64,000 nt of DNA from HGM04593 sp045631205 (GTDB taxonomy: Bacteria > Bacteroidota > Bacteroidia > Bacteroidales > Bacteroidaceae), in NCBI GenBank assembly GCA_045631205.1, contig JAZQUI010000007.1:15191-79190 (forward strand), written 5' to 3'. This document shows positions 9,297 through 17,756 of this stretch, in pieces. The number at the start of each line of letters is the position of its first letter. Within the stretch, counting starts at the first letter, position 1. The notes under the pieces were generated by a model. That model was given only the letters and a program-made list of their open reading frames with translations. It did not search any database and had not been told where the DNA came from. The translations under genes were made by a program, and so were the position numbers.

Positions 9297-10718
9297 TTAG
9301 CGTTTTTCAATTATATATTTTCTGTTCAGCATCTTGTGTGTAACCACCACCTTGACACCGAATTTTTCGGCAACATGGCGGGCTATGTGTTCGGCACTAT
9401 ATACCGAACGATGCTGCCCACCTGTGCAACCGCAGCACACCTGTATGTGGGTAAAACCACGACGTTTATAGGTATCGACCATATTATCCACAAGCGCATA
9501 AGCATTGTCGAGGAATGCCGAAATTTCACTCTCCTCTTCAAGGAACTTAATCACCGGCTCGTCCATTCCGCAGAGTTTCTTGTAAGGCTCGTAACGCCCG
9601 GGGTTATGTATAGCGCGACAGTCGAACACAAAACCACCTCCGTTACCCGAATAATCAACCGGAATACCTCTGCGATAAGAAAAGCTCAGCACATCAACCA
9701 CCAATTCCGGCGAATCGTTTTTCACAAACATAGGCAAAATTAAAATCTCTTTCACAAGTTTCAAGAGATAAGGAAATTCCCCACGCACTGCTTCAAGCTG
9801 CTCCGCAAGGCCGGCGAGCGCCCCGGGAATGGTTTCTATAAAAGCTTTTTTATGTTCGTAAAGCCCACGAAAGCCATAGGTTCCAAGATTCTGCAAAAGG
9901 CGAAATATGCGGAAGAAGGTAAGCGTGTGCATAAACGCACTGCGTTCAACCTTGCGATACTTGCCAAGCGCGGAAATATAGACATCGAGCATCGCCTCCA
10001 CCACTTCGGGTGTATAACAAGCGCGCGCCTGCCCCACAAACGAAGCAACATCGTAATAGACAGGCCCTTTACGACCGCCTTGAAAATCTATATAATAAGG
10101 TTCATCGCCACGCATCATCACATTGCGCGACTGGAAATCCCTGTACATAAAGACATTGTCGCCACACGACAGGAGCACCTGTGTAAGTTTCTCAAACTCA
10201 TCTTCGAGCAGATTTTCGTCAAATTCCACTCCTACGCCTTTAAGGAAACAATATTTGAAATAGTTCAAATCCCACATAATTGTGCGACGCTCAAATTCTG
10301 CCACAGGATAGCAGACCGAAAAATCGAACCCCTCGGCTACGCGATACTGAATATCGGGGAGTTCCGACATCACGCGACACAGAACATCGACATCCTTTTG
10401 CGAAAAAGTTCCGGCATCGCGCGATTCCTTCATAAAGGCAAAAAGCGACATATCGCCCAAATCCTCCTGCACATAGCAAAGAGCATCGTCACTCACAGCA
10501 AGCACACGCGGAGCATTTAGCCCGCAAGCAACAAATTGGTCACTCACGGCAACAAACGCTTTATTTTCCTCCACACAAGTACCAACAACACCTATCAAGG
10601 AGATATCGCCCGCGCGCATCCTATAATATGCGCGATTCGAGCCATCACCCGACAATTTCACCACGCTTTCAGGAGCCACACCTGCAACTTTTTCAAAAAG
10701 CAAATTCAGCACTTTCAT
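9297..10718 (-). CDS. APH-type phosphotransferase fused to RapZ C-terminal domain
   Basis: 473 residues. Residues 1 to about 330 are a protein-kinase-like aminoglycoside/choline phosphotransferase fold with YRDFQSRN (catalytic Asp) and YIDFQGGRKGP (magnesium-binding Asp). Such domains in cell-wall recycling (AmgK) phosphorylate N-acetylmuramate or GlcNAc at the anomeric position. From about residue 346 the sequence matches the C-terminal domain of RapZ: SFSYRRGIPVD, FDCRAIHNPGRY, CCGCTGGQHRSV. In enterobacteria this domain senses GlcN6P and recruits RNase E. The RapZ P-loop ATPase domain is absent. This fusion occurs in Bacteroidota. Combining a sugar-type kinase with an amino-sugar sensor suggests a sugar-phosphate role, which is inference. 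The start is ATG 10718; a longer TTG start is possible. Confidence 0.85.
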   Translation of the reverse strand: MKVLNLLFEKVAGVAPESVVKLSGDGSNRAYYRMRAGDISLIGVVGTCVEENKAFVAVSDQFVACGLNAPRVLAVSDDALCYVQEDLGDMSLFAFMKESRDAGTFSQKDVDVLCRVMSELPDIQYRVAEGFDFSVCYPVAEFERRTIMWDLNYFKYCFLKGVGVEFDENLLEDEFEKLTQVLLSCGDNVFMYRDFQSRNVMMRGDEPYYIDFQGGRKGPVYYDVASFVGQARACYTPEVVEAMLDVYISALGKYRKVERSAFMHTLTFFRIFRLLQNLGTYGFRGLYEHKKAFIETIPGALAGLAEQLEAVRGEFPYLLKLVKEILILPMFVKNDSPELVVDVLSFSYRRGIPVDYSGNGGGFVFDCRAIHNPGRYEPYKKLCGMDEPVIKFLEEESEISAFLDNAYALVDNMVDTYKRRGFTHIQVCCGCTGGQHRSVYSAEHIARHVAEKFGVKVVVTHKMLNRKYIIEKR

Positions 10719-11128
10719 CTTAACTTCAAAAATATGCAAATCATTTTTGGCGAAGATACATCAAGTTTGGCGAAATAAAAACAAAAAAAAGAATAATTCA
10801 ATACAATTTACATCAACAAAATATTACAAAAAAGCATTAAAAGAGAAGTTACACGCGATTTTGCACTGACAATTTGAAACGCAAAAAGAGTTACCACTTA
10901 CTTTTTTGAAACAAAAATCTCCTTTTTCAACCTTTTCTTTGGAAAATAAATGCCCAATACGCAACAAAATAAACTTTTTTCTTGTTTTTTCAAAAAAACG
11001 CTTGCATTTCTTCATTTTTTCAAATCCAAACATTAACTTTGCGCAGTTAAATAAAAAAGTGAGAATTTATAACAAATTCTTGCATAAAAATGCAATTTAA
11101 CCCCGAAACAATTTAAAATTCTAAAAAT
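10719..11128. other. Intergenic region, divergent promoters, no gene
   Basis: The 410 bp between the kinase-RapZ gene and gdhA are very AT-rich with long A and T runs. They contain a minus-strand TATCTTCG (10758 down to 10751) about 33 bp before the kinase-RapZ ATG, and the gdhA -7 element. I see no coding sequence and no strong hairpin. Confidence 0.6.
11034..11041 (+). promoter_or_regulatory. -7 element of gdhA
   Basis: TAACTTTG followed by C fits TAnnTTTG and lies 88 bp before the gdhA ATG, leaving an AT-rich leader of about 80 nt. The -33 region holds only a weak TTC at the expected spacing. Confidence 0.55.
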
Positions 11129-12463
11129 ATGAAAGTAGAAACAACACTTGAAAATCTCAAAAAGAGATTTCCCAACGAGCCCGAATATTTTCAGGCAGTA
11201 GAAGAGGTACTCCGTTCTATCGAGGAGGAGTACAACAAACACCCCGAGTTTGAGGCAAACAACCTTATCGAGCGCCTTTGTATCCCCGATCGCGTATTCA
11301 CATTCCGCGTAACTTGGGCTGATGACAAAGGTAACGTACACGTAAACACAGGTTATCGCGTACAGCACAACAACGCTATCGGTCCCTACAAAGGCGGTAT
11401 CCGTTTCCACCCCTCTGTAAACGTTGGTATCCTCAAATACCTCGCTTTCGAGCAGACATTCAAGAACTCACTCACTACACTCCCTATGGGTGGTGCCAAA
11501 GGTGGTTCTGACTTCGACCCCAAAGGCAAGAGCGACGCTGAGGTTATGCGTTTCTGTCAAGCATTCATCACCGAGTTGTGGCGCAACATTGGTCCCGACA
11601 TGGACGTACCTGCCGGTGATATCGGCGTAGGTGCACGCGAGGTTGGCTACATGTTCGGTTTCTACAAGAAACTCACACGCCAGTTCAACGGTGTATTCAC
11701 CGGTAAAGGCCTCGAGTTCGGTGGTTCACTCATTCGCCCCGAAGCAACAGGCTACGGTAACATATACTTCTTGCAGGAGATGTTAAAGACACGCGGCCTG
11801 GATATCAAGGACAAGGTATGCCTTGTATCGGGTTCGGGCAACGTGGCACAATACACAGTGGAGAAAGTTATTGAGCTCGGCGGTAAAGTTGTAACAATGA
11901 GCGACTCTAACGGCTACATCTACGACCCCGATGGTATCACACGCGAGAAGCTCAACTTCATTATGGAACTCAAGAACGTACGTCGCGGCCGCATCAAGGA
12001 GTATGCCGACAAATATGGTTGCAAATACGTTGCCGATGCTAAACCCTGGTGCGAGAAAGGTGACATCGCTCTCCCCTCTGCAACACAGAACGAGATTAAC
12101 GGTGAGCACGCCAAGACACTCGTTGCAAACGGCGTAATCGCGGTATCAGAAGGTGCAAATATGCCCTCAACACCCGCTGCCATCCAGACTTTCCAGAATG
12201 CAAAAATACTTTACGCACCCGGCAAGGCATCTAACGCCGGCGGTGTATCGGTATCGGGTCTCGAGATGAGCCAGAACTCAGGCAAAATCAACTGGAGCAG
12301 CGCCAAGGTTGACGAGATGTTGCACGAGATTATGCACAACATCCACGAGGCTTGCGTTAAATACGGTACTTGCGAGGATGGTTACATCGACTATGTAAAG
12401 GGTGCAAACGTTGCCGGATTCCTCAAAGTTGCCAAAGCTATGATGGCACAAGGTCTCGTATAA
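11129..12463 (+). CDS. gdhA: NADP-type glutamate dehydrogenase
   Basis: Hexameric enzyme that makes glutamate from 2-oxoglutarate and ammonium, the main ammonium-assimilating reaction in Bacteroides relatives. 444 residues, matching the short bacterial NADPH class. Visible motifs: GPYKGGIRFHPSVN, then LPMGGAKGGSDFDPKGKSD with the catalytic lysine region, the dinucleotide fold VSGSGNVAQYTVEKV, and SNAGGVSVSGLEMSQN near the end. Codon use is strongly biased (many GGT, CGC, GAG, AAC), more so than neighbours, consistent with high expression. Monocistronic: own -7 element and a strong terminator. Confidence 0.96.
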   Translation: MKVETTLENLKKRFPNEPEYFQAVEEVLRSIEEEYNKHPEFEANNLIERLCIPDRVFTFRVTWADDKGNVHVNTGYRVQHNNAIGPYKGGIRFHPSVNVGILKYLAFEQTFKNSLTTLPMGGAKGGSDFDPKGKSDAEVMRFCQAFITELWRNIGPDMDVPAGDIGVGAREVGYMFGFYKKLTRQFNGVFTGKGLEFGGSLIRPEATGYGNIYFLQEMLKTRGLDIKDKVCLVSGSGNVAQYTVEKVIELGGKVVTMSDSNGYIYDPDGITREKLNFIMELKNVRRGRIKEYADKYGCKYVADAKPWCEKGDIALPSATQNEINGEHAKTLVANGVIAVSEGANMPSTPAAIQTFQNAKILYAPGKASNAGGVSVSGLEMSQNSGKINWSSAKVDEMLHEIMHNIHEACVKYGTCEDGYIDYVKGANVAGFLKVAKAMMAQGLV

Positions 12464-12494
12464 TAAAAGAGATTTTAAAACCTTCACACATCGG

Positions 12495-12527
12495 CGGGCT
12501 CCCAAAATTTGGGAGCCCGTTTTTTTA
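12495..12527 (+). terminator. gdhA terminator
   Basis: A perfect 12-bp stem (CGGGCTCCCAAA with TTTGGGAGCCCG) is followed by T-rich sequence, 31 bp after the gdhA stop. Confidence 0.93.
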
Positions 12528-12566
12528 TTCTATTAAGCCAAGAGTTCCACACAACACTTACAACAC

Positions 12567-12597
12567 TTGCATAAACCCCTATTTTTCATTATCTTCG
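12567..12597 (+). promoter_or_regulatory. Promoter of AmpG-like gene
   Basis: TTG (12567-12569), exactly 20 bp, then TATCTTCG (12590-12597), 22 bp before the ATG. The -7 box has C in place of the third T of TAnnTTTG. The same TATCTTCG variant recurs at several other starts in this window. Confidence 0.65.
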
Positions 12598-12619
12598 CAG
12601 TATAAAAGCCAAACATACT

Positions 12620-13885
12620 ATGCAGAAAAGAAAAAGCGGATGGAACTGGATTCCCACTCTCTATTTTGCCGAAGGACTACCCTACTTTGCCGTAACCGCA
12701 ATATCGGTTATACTCTACAAGCGTATGGGAGTGAGCAACACCGACATCGCCCTCTACACAAGCTGGTTATACCTTCCGTGGGTAATAAAGCCCTTTTGGA
12801 GCCCCATTGTAGAGATATTCTCCACCAGACGCAAGTGGATAGTAGCAACACAGCTGTTTATGGGTGCTTTGCTTGCCGCCGTAGCCTTTACAATACCTGT
12901 AAATGCATTCTTCCAATGGACACTCGCATTCTTTTGGTTACTGGCGTTCGGCTCAGCAACACACGACATTGCTGCCGATGGGTTCTATATGCTTGGCCTT
13001 TCGGGCGAACAACAATCATTCTTTTCGGGCATACGCAGTATATTCTACCGCATAGCAACCATATTCGGGCAAGGTGGGTTAATTATAATTGCCGGCAAAT
13101 TGGAAGAACACACCGGCTCCATAGCCACAGCCTGGAGCATCACATTTGGCATTACAGCCGCAATCATGCTGGTATTAAGCGGGGTACACAAATTACTCCT
13201 TCCCACCCCGCAAAGCGATATTTCGCGACACGCAAACGGAGTAAAAGATGCTGTACAAAGTTTTGGGAAAATATTGGCCGATTATTTCAAAAAACCGGGA
13301 ATTGTACCCGCGTTGCTCTTTATGCTCCTTTTCCGCCTGCCCGAAGCACAACTTGTAAAACTGCTGAACCCCTTCCTGCTCGACAGCCGTGACACCGGCG
13401 GCCTTGGCCTCACCACCGAGCAGATAGGCATCACATACGGAACAATTGGTGTTATAGGCCTTATTATAGGCGGCATTGCCGGTGGTATAGCCATTTCGCG
13501 CAAGGGACTCAAATACTGGCTGTGGCCTATGGTAGCGGCAATTTCCCTGCCCGACCTTGTTTATGTTTACCTAAGCATTGCCCAACCTTCGTCGCAAGCA
13601 ATAATCGATACCTGCATTTTCATTGAACAAATGGGCTATGGTTTCGGTTTCACTGCATATATGATGTATCTCATTTACTTTTCCCGCGGGCAATACCCCA
13701 CAGCACATTATGCCATCTCCACAGCCTTTATGGCACTTGGTATGATGTTGCCCGGAATGCTTTCGGGTTACATACAGGAGCATTTGGGATACACCAACTT
13801 TTTCATCTGGGTTATGATATGCTGCGCAGCTACATTTGCAGTATCGGCAGCGCTTAAAATCGACCCCGACTTTGGAAAAAAATAA
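12620..13885 (+). CDS. AmpG-like MFS permease
   Basis: 421-residue inner-membrane protein of the major facilitator superfamily with about 12 hydrophobic segments. The N-terminus (WIPTLYFAEGLPYFAVT, then SWLYLPWVIKPFWSPIVE) and FGSATHDIAADGFY follow the AmpG/acetyl-CoA-transporter subfamily pattern. AmpG imports GlcNAc-anhydro-muropeptides for peptidoglycan recycling. The next gene is a BadF-type sugar kinase whose promoter overlaps the end of this gene, which supports a cell-wall sugar role. Substrate is inferred from the family and this context. Confidence 0.85.
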   Translation: MQKRKSGWNWIPTLYFAEGLPYFAVTAISVILYKRMGVSNTDIALYTSWLYLPWVIKPFWSPIVEIFSTRRKWIVATQLFMGALLAAVAFTIPVNAFFQWTLAFFWLLAFGSATHDIAADGFYMLGLSGEQQSFFSGIRSIFYRIATIFGQGGLIIIAGKLEEHTGSIATAWSITFGITAAIMLVLSGVHKLLLPTPQSDISRHANGVKDAVQSFGKILADYFKKPGIVPALLFMLLFRLPEAQLVKLLNPFLLDSRDTGGLGLTTEQIGITYGTIGVIGLIIGGIAGGIAISRKGLKYWLWPMVAAISLPDLVYVYLSIAQPSSQAIIDTCIFIEQMGYGFGFTAYMMYLIYFSRGQYPTAHYAISTAFMALGMMLPGMLSGYIQEHLGYTNFFIWVMICCAATFAVSAALKIDPDFGKK

Positions 13886-13902
13886 GATTTGCACTATCTT
13901 CG
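13871..13902 (+). promoter_or_regulatory. Promoter of BadF-type kinase gene, inside end of upstream gene
   Basis: TTTG (13871-13874), 20 bp, TATCTTCG (13895-13902), then the kinase ATG 28 bp downstream. The -33 box overlaps the last codons of the permease, so the kinase may be transcribed both from here and by read-through. Confidence 0.6.
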
Positions 13903-13930
13903 CAGAAAATTTAAGAAACTGATAAAAAAT

Positions 13931-14767
13931 ATGATACTAATTGCCGACTGCGGCTCCACCAAAACCGATTGGGTACTTTGCGACGGCGACACCATTGTCA
14001 CCCGTGTAAAAACACAAGGGTTCAACCCCACACAGCAGAGCACCGAAGAGATATATGCCGCACTATCGACCGAACTGGAAAATAACATAGACACCACTGC
14101 GCCACAGACCATCTACTTCTATGGCGCCGGTTGCGCATACGAAAATGCCAACAAACGTATGCAGGCAGCACTCGAAAGAGTATTCACAACAAAAGACATA
14201 CATATACACAGCGACCTCCTTGCCGCTGCGCGCGCGCTTTGCGGTCACGAAGAGGGCATCGCCTGCATTATGGGCACAGGCTCAAACTCTTGCCTTTTCG
14301 ACGGCGAGAAAATTACCGACAATACACCGTCACTCGGTTACATCCTGGGTGACGAAGGCAGCGGAGCACACCTCGGCCGCCAATTGGTGAGCGATTGCAT
14401 AAAGAAACAGCTGTCGGCACCTATGTGCAGCAAATTCCTTAAACAATACAACCTAACCGTTGCAGGCATACTTGAGCGTGTTTATCACGAACCGCTACCC
14501 AATCGTTTTCTGGCAAGCTTTGCACCATTCCTTCACGAGAACCGTACAAATGCCGAGATACACAACCTGCTCAAACACTGCTTTACACAATTCTTCCAGC
14601 GCAACACTATGGTATATCGCCGTTCTTGGTTGCCCATACACATAATAGGCAGCATAGGTGTAAACTTTGCACAGGAGATAAAGGAGACAGCGGAAAGCCT
14701 CGGCCTCTCCATTGGTAACATTGTTGAGAGCCCCATTAACGGACTTATTGAATATCACAAAAAATAA
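13931..14767 (+). CDS. BadF/BadG-type sugar kinase, probable N-acetylglucosamine kinase
   Basis: 278 residues of the ASKHA fold. The phosphate-1 loop is at the very start (LIADCGSTKTDW), the adenosine motifs are GTGSNSCLF and LGDEGSGAHLGRQL, and IIGSIGVNFAQEI lies near the end. Members resembling mammalian NAGK phosphorylate GlcNAc, and some bacterial ones phosphorylate muramyl sugars. Its place after an AmpG-like permease points to recycling of cell-wall amino sugars. It could also take GlcNAc made by the sialate pathway at 54-58 kb. The start is ATG 13931 because the family begins right at the phosphate loop; an earlier in-frame ATG would overlap the promoter. The exact sugar is not established. 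Confidence 0.87.
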   Translation: MILIADCGSTKTDWVLCDGDTIVTRVKTQGFNPTQQSTEEIYAALSTELENNIDTTAPQTIYFYGAGCAYENANKRMQAALERVFTTKDIHIHSDLLAAARALCGHEEGIACIMGTGSNSCLFDGEKITDNTPSLGYILGDEGSGAHLGRQLVSDCIKKQLSAPMCSKFLKQYNLTVAGILERVYHEPLPNRFLASFAPFLHENRTNAEIHNLLKHCFTQFFQRNTMVYRRSWLPIHIIGSIGVNFAQEIKETAESLGLSIGNIVESPINGLIEYHKK

Positions 14768-14777
14768 AATTTATAAA

Positions 14778-15743
14778 ATGAAAAAAGCACTATTTACAGC
14801 AGCTGCCACCATTATGGCAGCAGTAGCAGTCTCTTGCGGCAGCAACGAGAACACAACAGGTATAATAAAGGGTAGCCTTAACAAGATGGACAGCCTTTCA
14901 TACGTTTATGGTATGGGTATGGGTCACCAGCTTACCATGGGTATTGCAAAAGAGCTTGAACTCGACTTCGGCAAGCTAATCGATGTAATGAAGGAGACAG
15001 CACTTGGCAAAGAAGTTGTCATTGGTGCCGACACTATAAACGAGGCAAATATGCCCATACTTTACCAGAAAGTATTTGGTCGCGAGCGTCAGTTGCAGAT
15101 ACAGGCAGCAAAGAGCGACACAACAGGCACCGTAAAACTTTACGAGAACGAGGATTTGCGCCAGCTTACATCGGCATTCATTGGCGCCGACGCTGGTCTT
15201 GGCCTTGCAAAATCGAACCTTTCTTTGCAACTCGCTTGGATTGAGAAAGGAATGACCGAGGCTTATGAGGGCAAGGCTCCTATGAGCGACAGAGAGGCTA
15301 ACAACTATATCAGAGACTACTTTATGGTAAAGATACCCGCCGAGAACAAAAAAGCATCGGAGGAGTGGCTTGCCAAGGTTGAGAAAGAGAGCGGCGTAAA
15401 AAAGACAGAAAGCGGCCTTCTCTACAAAGTAACCGTAGCCGGCGATATGAACGCAAAGCCCACATCTCTTAAAGATGTTGTGAATGTACACTACGAGGGT
15501 ACAACACGTACAGGTAAGGTTTTCGACAGCAGCTACAAACGCAATAGCCCCATAGACTTCCCTCTTAACGGTGTTATCAAAGGCTGGGGCGAAGGCTTGC
15601 AGCTTGTTGGTAAAGGTGGTAAAATCACACTTTGGATTCCCGCAGAACTTGCATATGGTTCACGTGGCGCAGGTGCCGACATAGGCCCCAATGAGGCTCT
15701 CCGTTTCGACATTGAGCTCCTCGATGTAACTCACAAAGAATAA
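14778..15743 (+). CDS. FKBP-type peptidyl-prolyl isomerase lipoprotein
   Basis: 321 residues. The lipoprotein signal ends VAVSCG. A helical FKBP_N dimerisation domain with MDSLSYVYGMGMG follows, and the last 110 residues are an FKBP domain (VNVHYEGTTRTGKVFDSSY, GVIKGWGEGLQL, WIPAELAYGSRG). It should catalyse proline cis-trans isomerisation on folding envelope proteins, anchored in a membrane facing the periplasm, as Mip/FkpA proteins do. The ATG is 10 nt after the kinase stop, so cotranscription is likely. The chosen start gives a clean signal peptide; longer frames overlap the kinase. Confidence 0.93.
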   Translation: MKKALFTAAATIMAAVAVSCGSNENTTGIIKGSLNKMDSLSYVYGMGMGHQLTMGIAKELELDFGKLIDVMKETALGKEVVIGADTINEANMPILYQKVFGRERQLQIQAAKSDTTGTVKLYENEDLRQLTSAFIGADAGLGLAKSNLSLQLAWIEKGMTEAYEGKAPMSDREANNYIRDYFMVKIPAENKKASEEWLAKVEKESGVKKTESGLLYKVTVAGDMNAKPTSLKDVVNVHYEGTTRTGKVFDSSYKRNSPIDFPLNGVIKGWGEGLQLVGKGGKITLWIPAELAYGSRGAGADIGPNEALRFDIELLDVTHKE

Positions 15744-15756
15744 TCGAAATTCAAAC

Positions 15757-15814
15757 AGTAGTATAAAGATATAGCGACCGGCCAGTTGGCCGGTCGCTAT
15801 ATCTTTATACTACT
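15757..15814. terminator. Very long bidirectional terminator
   Basis: A perfect 27-bp inverted repeat (starting AGTAGTATAAAG, apex GACCGGCC-AGTT-GGCCGGTC) sits between the convergent FKBP and DUF2027-Smr genes. Unlike most terminators here it lacks a plain T-run and ends in alternating TAT sequence. Confidence 0.8.
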
Positions 15815-15830
15815 ATACGCGGAAAAACTA

Positions 15831-16919
15831 TCACTTTATTATCACCATAGTTGCACCAAACCCATACTTCTGAAACGAAGCATCCTGCGATATACAACGT
15901 GGATATTTGCGGCGCAATTCCTGATAAATTGCATTGCGTAATACTCCCTCACCCTTTCCGTGAATAAAGACAATACGCTGCCCTTTGTGCTTTATATTCT
16001 CCTCTATGGTTTTACGCACCACATCGAGCTGATAATTCAGAATCTCAAAATTATTCATACCGGCAGTGCTGTCGAGCAATTCATTGATATGAAGGTCAAC
16101 TTCGAGGATATCGCTGCCTTTTATCGGCTTTGCCACAGATTGCGCAGGTTTGGGAGCATCGGCTTTTTTCTTCTCCATAATAGCCTTCTGCAATTCTGCC
16201 GCGTCGGCAAAAACCTCTTTCACAGGTTTGTCGTCGGTAACAATATCGTAAATGAGCGCATCCTCATTAAAATAAGGATTTTCGCGGAACAGATGCAGTT
16301 TGTAGAACTTGACAGTATCGATGCGACGCTCCACACTCATAGCTGGTTTAAGCGCAAATGGCTTTTTATCTTTATGCGGAAGCAACTGTACACAAACGTG
16401 CTCTATGTCGTTGAGTTCCTCGCGACCAAACTCTTCAATAAAAATTTTTGAATTAGGTTCAAGAACGCCGGTAGAACGCATCTGCCAGCTACGGCCCGAA
16501 GCCGAAAGATAAGTATAATAGATGCGATAATTACTATCGTTTATCAAATAAGCCTCGAAACGGGTATTCGAGAGGGATTTCTCCTCCATAGGCAAGAATG
16601 CGAGCAATACATTCAGACGCTCGCCCTCGGGACGCTCCATTGGACGATATGAAACCACCGGCTCGTCATCTTCTTCGGGTTCCTGTTTCGCAGCAACAGG
16701 CTGAGCGCGTTTTTTCACCTCGACCTCTTTCTCCTTCTGCGCCTTTGTCTTTTTCTCGAAATTATACTCGTTGGTATCTACCGCTACGCACTCACGCACA
16801 GGCATAGGTATTTCAAAACCATCTTCACCCTCAACAAGCACAATATCCTTGCCGCGAAAACCGGTCACGACACCACCGCCACGCTCATATATAAAGCGTA
16901 CTTTATCTCCTATTTTCAT
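15831..16919 (-). CDS. DUF2027 protein with C-terminal Smr domain
   Basis: 362 residues. The N-terminus (MKIGDKVRFIYERGGGVVTGF) is a small SH3-like barrel, and a charged Lys/Glu linker runs about residues 55-90. The middle part matches DUF2027 (VLLAFLPMEEKS, YLINDSNYRIYYTYLS). The last 90 residues form an Smr domain with VDLHINELL and FIHGKGEGVLRNAI. Smr domains, known from MutS2, are nucleases that cleave branched DNA or RNA; the HGKGEG loop is intact. The DUF2027-Smr architecture is typical of Bacteroidota and its role is not established. Convergent with the FKBP gene. Confidence 0.88.
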   Translation of the reverse strand: MKIGDKVRFIYERGGGVVTGFRGKDIVLVEGEDGFEIPMPVRECVAVDTNEYNFEKKTKAQKEKEVEVKKRAQPVAAKQEPEEDDEPVVSYRPMERPEGERLNVLLAFLPMEEKSLSNTRFEAYLINDSNYRIYYTYLSASGRSWQMRSTGVLEPNSKIFIEEFGREELNDIEHVCVQLLPHKDKKPFALKPAMSVERRIDTVKFYKLHLFRENPYFNEDALIYDIVTDDKPVKEVFADAAELQKAIMEKKKADAPKPAQSVAKPIKGSDILEVDLHINELLDSTAGMNNFEILNYQLDVVRKTIEENIKHKGQRIVFIHGKGEGVLRNAIYQELRRKYPRCISQDASFQKYGFGATMVIIK

Positions 16920-16980
16920 ATTCTTCTGTTTTTCTTCAAGCGCGAAATTACAAAAAAGCGAGGAACTATCCTATTAAGCC

Positions 16981-17322
16981 CTACGGCATTTTTTGCACTT
17001 GTGATTGAATATAGAATTTTGCCACTTTTTTCAGAATCTTGTTAATTACATATACTCTATCGGCAAATAGCGGCACATTATAGTTAAGCAGAAGGGCTGT
17101 ATATTGCAATTTTGTCTTGTCCATCAAAGTACAAGTGAACTCATAAGAAATCTGCCACTCGTCAAATTCACGCCCTGTTCCATTCAGAATCTCTACTATT
17201 GCCGCAGTGGGAGTATGCAAAAAGATTTCACGACTGTCCAACAATATTTCGTTGTTCAAAGCATCGTAACCAAGGATTATTGCAACCTCGGGTAAATCGT
17301 TAAGTGTAGTGATGTCTTCCAT
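16981..17322 (-). CDS. Hypothetical protein, 113 aa
   Basis: No family recognised. The sequence is protein-like throughout (DLPEVAIILGYDALNNEILL, EWQISYEFTCTLMDKTKLQY) and has no signal peptide or membrane segment. Predicted mixed alpha/beta with a basic C-terminal helix (NKILKKVAKFY). The ATG at 17322 is chosen because sequence upstream in the same frame is compositionally non-coding and overlaps a putative small-RNA terminator. It lies 60 bp upstream of the Smr gene on the same strand. Function unknown. Confidence 0.55.
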   Translation of the reverse strand: MEDITTLNDLPEVAIILGYDALNNEILLDSREIFLHTPTAAIVEILNGTGREFDEWQISYEFTCTLMDKTKLQYTALLLNYNVPLFADRVYVINKILKKVAKFYIQSQVQKMP

Positions 17323-17448
17323 CTTGTAAAAAAAATAAGGGTTGAACTTGGTGTAAATACCATTATCGCAGATGGAAAAAGAAAAAGCGTGAGCAAGTCT
17401 TTCTCCATCTAAAATCAGGCATCGCCAAACGCCCTCCAAGAAATGAAT

Positions 17449-17625
17449 AAAAAAACAACACCCACGCCGTATTGTATACAGCAAGGCGTTGTGAAGCACC
17501 TCGGTTTCTGTAACAAACGAGCGAGCGTAATGTTGTCTCTTACCCTCTTGTCAATTATTGGCGATTTTGATTTTAAGATAAAAGCAATATAACGCTTACA
17601 AAACCTGCATATTTCTCCTTGCAGG
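17449..17625 (-). ncRNA. Candidate small RNA of about 175 nt (6S-like?)
   Basis: On the minus strand a TATATTTG -7 element (17638 down to 17631) is followed by about 175 nt without coding potential. The segment ends in a hairpin (ACGCC/GGCGT core) and a run of seven T. The 5' part can form CCTGCA-loop-TGCAGG, and the extreme ends can pair weakly (ACAAC with GTTGT). The size and end-pairing recall 6S RNA, but I cannot match conserved sequence. It could equally be the leader of the 113-aa gene. Confidence 0.35.
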
Positions 17626-17630
17626 TTGTG

Positions 17631-17638
17631 CAAATATA
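17631..17638 (-). promoter_or_regulatory. -7 element of candidate small RNA
   Basis: TATATTTG followed by C on the minus strand, a perfect TAnnTTTG match. The nearest upstream TTG is only 15 bp away, so the -33 box is not convincing. Confidence 0.45.
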
Positions 17639-17756
17639 ATGCAAAAAAAGCTACAAAGTGTTTTTATTTCTACAATTTTGAACTACAAGCGAGATTTTAT
17701 ATAAAATCACAGGAGGGAGTTTTTTATGAACACCCACCTACTATACCGGCACTATA

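Larger units (their letters stand above)
17323..17756. other. Intergenic region with candidate small RNA
   Basis: 434 bp without a convincing protein gene. It holds the candidate RNA and its -7 element described separately, a purine/T-rich stretch just upstream of the 113-aa gene, and featureless AT-rich sequence after the small lipoprotein stop. Confidence 0.5.

Noticed and set aside
12370..13392. A 340-codon plus-strand frame spanning the gdhA end and the AmpG-like gene.
   Set aside because: It crosses a strong terminator and a promoter, and overlaps two well-supported genes in another frame; composition is non-protein-like.
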